From Oscillospiraceae bacterium (GTDB lineage: Bacteria > Bacillota > Clostridia > Oscillospirales > Acutalibacteraceae): a DNA stretch of 7,357 nt. The notes below the pieces were generated by a model. The model saw nothing but the letters and a program-made list of their open reading frames with translations, did not search any database and had not been told where the DNA came from. A program made the translations under genes and the position numbers. The stretch's first letter is position 1. Every line of letters starts with the position of its first letter. This document shows positions 5,381-7,357 of this stretch, piece after piece. The DNA is taken from assembly GCA_009786735.1 (NCBI GenBank), contig WQRM01000079.1:1-7357 (forward strand), written 5' to 3'.

Positions 5381-6400
5381 TTACCGTATCACAACCCCTT
5401 CGGGCAGTGTGCTGGGGTCAAAGCTAAAGTGCGAGAACCCACGCCCACGCGGGTCAAACGCCGCAGCCTGCGCTTGGGTGAACATGAAGCCCTCATTGGG
5501 CAGTTCATGCAGATAGGGCGTGGCGTCAAAGTGATGCCAGCCGTCGCCCAAGTCAACCAACAGCCACACATGGCGTGCGTTGATGACGGGATAACGCCGC
5601 ATCGTCACCGTGGGAATGCCCACTTGCTCCAGCATAAAGCGCGCAACGGCATAGAACACATAGCAATCGCCGCGGCGGCGCGTCATGCCCTGCACCACGG
5701 ACTCAAGCACATCGCCGTGCGTGCCGCCTAAGGCATACTGAATGTTCCAGCGCGTCCAGTTGAAGATGGCGCGTGCCTGTTCGGCTTGGGTCATGCCGGG
5801 GCGAACGTGTTCGTTCAGAATCGGTTGAATCAGCGCCAGCGCTTGTTCGTGTGTTGCGGCGCTCACCACCACTTGGGCGGTTGCGCGGCTTTCTTGCCCT
5901 GCCGGCGAGCGGGCGATGAACACCACCTCATACGTGCCGGGGACGTTCACGTTCACCGCGGAGCTGTCCACTTCAAGGGTGGCTTCTCCGGTGCTGTGAT
6001 ACACGGTGATTCCTGCGCGAAACGCTACGGTGCTGCCGCGCCCCACGTGAATCTCACGCAGACCGTGAATCACCGGCGGCACGCCGTCTTCCACAATGCG
6101 CAGCACGCTGACGACGGTTTGGGTTTCGCCTTCGTCGTTCGTGAGCGCAATGAGCACCGTCTGTTCTTCGCCATAGCGCGAGGTGTCGGGCTGCTCCACA
6201 AATGCGGGCACAAAGCGCTGGCGTGTGTATTCATTTGGCGCAATGAAATCCCACGGCGAGACTTCCGCGCCAGCGTAGGTCTCCACCAGCTGCGCGTTCG
6301 CCCAGGGTGGGGGAGGCGGCGGCGTGGTCTCTAGGTTGCGCACGAACAGTGCGGTCAACGCAAGCAAAAGCCCGGCCAGCAGGCCGAGGGTTATCAGCAA
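5381..6400 (-). CDS. Membrane-anchored or secreted protein with Ig-like domain and transglutaminase-like domain
   Basis: At least 339 residues, numbered from a TTG at 6400 that is only the nearest formal start. The frame is open further up to 6445, adding the basic stretch LKRRKTRFI before the hydrophobic helix, so the true start is probably near 6435 (see the frameshift finding). Order: signal anchor (about 1-21), Pro-rich linker TTPPPPPPW, an Ig-like beta domain of the kind found in bacterial surface proteins (about 107-179, with VPPVIHG and NVPGTYEVVFIA), then a transglutaminase-like domain (about 185-300). The triad is visible: Cys246 (RRGDCYVFYA), His277 (NARHVWLLV) and Asp292 (HHFDATP). 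Such proteins act on the cell wall or on proteins outside the cell; the substrate here is unknown. It has its own strong promoter and lies 190 bp before the racemase-dlt operon, so co-transcription is possible but not shown. Confidence 0.85.
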   Translation of the reverse strand: MLITLGLLAGLLLALTALFVRNLETTPPPPPPWANAQLVETYAGAEVSPWDFIAPNEYTRQRFVPAFVEQPDTSRYGEEQTVLIALTNDEGETQTVVSVLRIVEDGVPPVIHGLREIHVGRGSTVAFRAGITVYHSTGEATLEVDSSAVNVNVPGTYEVVFIARSPAGQESRATAQVVVSAATHEQALALIQPILNEHVRPGMTQAEQARAIFNWTRWNIQYALGGTHGDVLESVVQGMTRRRGDCYVFYAVARFMLEQVGIPTVTMRRYPVINARHVWLLVDLGDGWHHFDATPYLHELPNEGFMFTQAQAAAFDPRGRGFSHFSFDPSTLPEGVVIR

Positions 6401-6455
6401 AATGAATCTGGTTTTGCGGCGCTTCAGTGGTTCATCACATCCTTATCCATTATAC

Positions 6456-6484
6456 AGTATACCCTAATTCGACGAATTTGTCAA
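6456..6484 (-). promoter_or_regulatory. Sigma-A-type promoter for the transglutaminase-like gene
   Basis: Minus strand: TTGACA (6484-6479), exactly 17 nt, TATACT (6461-6456). Transcription should begin near 6449. AAGGA lies just downstream (6444-6440), with an ATG 4 nt after it at 6435-6433. Consensus -35 and optimal spacing make this a strong candidate, possibly also driving the dlt operon. Confidence 0.72.
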
Positions 6485-6512
6485 GCAACTTTAGGTTGCG
6501 GGCACATACTGC

Positions 6513-6541
6513 TTGCAATTGTGGTGTGGGTGTGTTATAAT
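6513..6541 (+). promoter_or_regulatory. Sigma-A-type extended -10 promoter for the alpha/beta hydrolase gene
   Basis: Plus strand: TTGCAA (6513-6518), 17 nt, TATAAT (6536-6541), with the extended -10 TG at 6533-6534. Transcription should begin near 6548, giving a leader of about 24 nt before the GTG start at 6572. It faces away from the promoter at 6456-6484; their -35 boxes are 28 bp apart. Confidence 0.72.
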
Positions 6542-6571
6542 GAATGTGAGATGAAATGTAGGAGCGGTCAT

Positions 6572-7339
6572 GTGAAAAAGAAGCTTTTCGTGATTGGCGC
6601 AATTGTGCTGGCGGTTGCCTTGGTCGCAGGCGGCATATTATTCGCAATGCGACCACGCAATATTGACGTTGCCGCACGCATGACCAACGAAATGGTGCAC
6701 ACTGAAGATGGCGCATTGCCGTTTCACATGTACGTGCCACGAGGCGATGCCCCCGGGCTTGGTTGGCCAGTGGTGATTTTTTTGCATGGCGGCGGGCATG
6801 GCGCTGGGCATTTTGCGCCCGCGCAGCTCAACCGCGATTTTCCAGTGTTACAATTGTTGTTTGATGAGCAAAACAGCGTTGATCACACGGCTATTGTGTT
6901 GTTGCCGCGCTGCCCGCAAGGTTATCGCTGGGCAGATGGCGAACCAAACGTGAGCGGACGCCTGTTCGCCATGCTCGACCAAGTGCGAGCGCACGCCGCG
7001 GTGGACGATGCACGAATTTATCTGATCGGCAATTCGCTGGGCGGGTTTGGCACGGTGAGCCTGTTGGCACACCACCCCGATGTATTTGCTGCTGGTGTGG
7101 CGAACGCTGCAGGTTGGTCGCGCTATGACGACCCTGCGCTGCTGCCTAACTTGGTGCAAACACCCTTGTGGCTATTCCAATCCGACGACGTGCGGTGGTC
7201 GCGCGATTTGGCGCATGGGATTGAACAGCTGGGTGGCACGGTGCGTTACACAGAGTTTTCGCGCAGCCGGCGCGGGACGCTGCAACGTGCGCTTGCCGAG
7301 CCTGAACTACTGCCATGGCTGTTTGCACACAGCCGCTGA
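6572..7339 (+). CDS. Membrane-anchored alpha/beta hydrolase-fold protein, catalytic His apparently lost
   Basis: 255 residues from GTG 6572, chosen because AGGAG (6560-6564) lies 7 nt upstream and the protein then opens with MKKKLFVIGAIVLAVALVAG, a typical signal anchor. The upstream ATG at 6551 falls within a few bases of the predicted transcription start. The fold is that of esterases related to PHB-depolymerase/LpqC-type carboxylesterases. Oxyanion-hole motif FLHGGGHGAG is at 70-79; the nucleophile elbow IGNSLGGFG (152-160) carries Ser155; Asp205 or Asp206 (LFQSDDVRW) fits the acid position. Where the family has a GH before the final helix, the sequence reads EFSRSRRGT (228-236), so Arg replaces the catalytic His. 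The usual FHG before the Asp is FQS. It may be an inactive or altered enzyme. It is divergent from the minus-strand genes, and no link to dlt is evident. Confidence 0.85.
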   Translation: MKKKLFVIGAIVLAVALVAGGILFAMRPRNIDVAARMTNEMVHTEDGALPFHMYVPRGDAPGLGWPVVIFLHGGGHGAGHFAPAQLNRDFPVLQLLFDEQNSVDHTAIVLLPRCPQGYRWADGEPNVSGRLFAMLDQVRAHAAVDDARIYLIGNSLGGFGTVSLLAHHPDVFAAGVANAAGWSRYDDPALLPNLVQTPLWLFQSDDVRWSRDLAHGIEQLGGTVRYTEFSRSRRGTLQRALAEPELLPWLFAHSR

Positions 7340-7357
7340 ACCTGCTAGAAAAAACAT

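Noticed and set aside
5193..5516. Plus-strand open frame across the repeat-rich gap
   Set aside because: It runs through palindromes and repeat modules and then antisense to the transglutaminase-like gene; no domain or start signal.
6448..6450. ATG at 6450 as start of the transglutaminase-like gene
   Set aside because: It sits at the predicted transcription start and its frame ends after eight codons (MDKDVMNH).

Overview
The window comes from a Gram-positive bacterium, most likely a member of the Clostridia (Bacillota) with moderately high G+C (judged by eye). The main evidence is a variant of the dlt system, which attaches D-amino acids (classically D-alanine) to cell-surface polymers. Its DltA, DltB and DltD resemble the divergent forms I associate with Clostridia more than those of Bacillus or Staphylococcus. 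Identifications rest on motif reading only; no database search was possible.

Layout. Everything from about 6435 down to 1 lies on the minus strand. A transglutaminase-fold secreted or anchored protein comes first (6435-5381). A repeat-rich gap of about 190 bp follows. Then comes a tightly packed operon: Asp/Glu racemase family protein (5190-4540), signal-peptide protein with a C-terminal membrane anchor (4543-3845), dltA ligase (3842-2328), dltC carrier (2344-2114), dltB MBOAT transferase (2054-540) and the N-terminal part of a dltD-like SGNH hydrolase (363 to beyond the edge). ATGA or longer overlaps join racemase to anchor protein, anchor protein to dltA, and dltA to dltC. On the plus strand, an alpha/beta hydrolase-fold protein (6572-7339) is divergently transcribed. 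Two good sigma-A-type promoters face away from each other between 6456 and 6541.

How the genes work together. DltA should activate an amino acid and load it on DltC. DltB should move it across the membrane, and DltD should pass it to a polymer acceptor. There is no separate dltX, but DltB ends in a DltX-like tail, a last membrane helix followed by FFYMQF. The DltD-like protein has Cys where the SGNH nucleophile Ser is expected, the DltC site reads QSL rather than DSL, and the DltA pocket differs from classical DltA. A translationally coupled racemase suggests the operon supplies its own D-amino acid, which need not be D-alanine.

Repeats. A MITE-like element of about 166 bp (375-540) with long terminal inverted repeats sits exactly in the dltB-dltD junction, flanked by a TAA duplication. 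A solo end of the same family lies at 5295-5334. Two 24-bp T/A-rich palindromes (2086-2109 and 5208-5231) sit in the other gaps.
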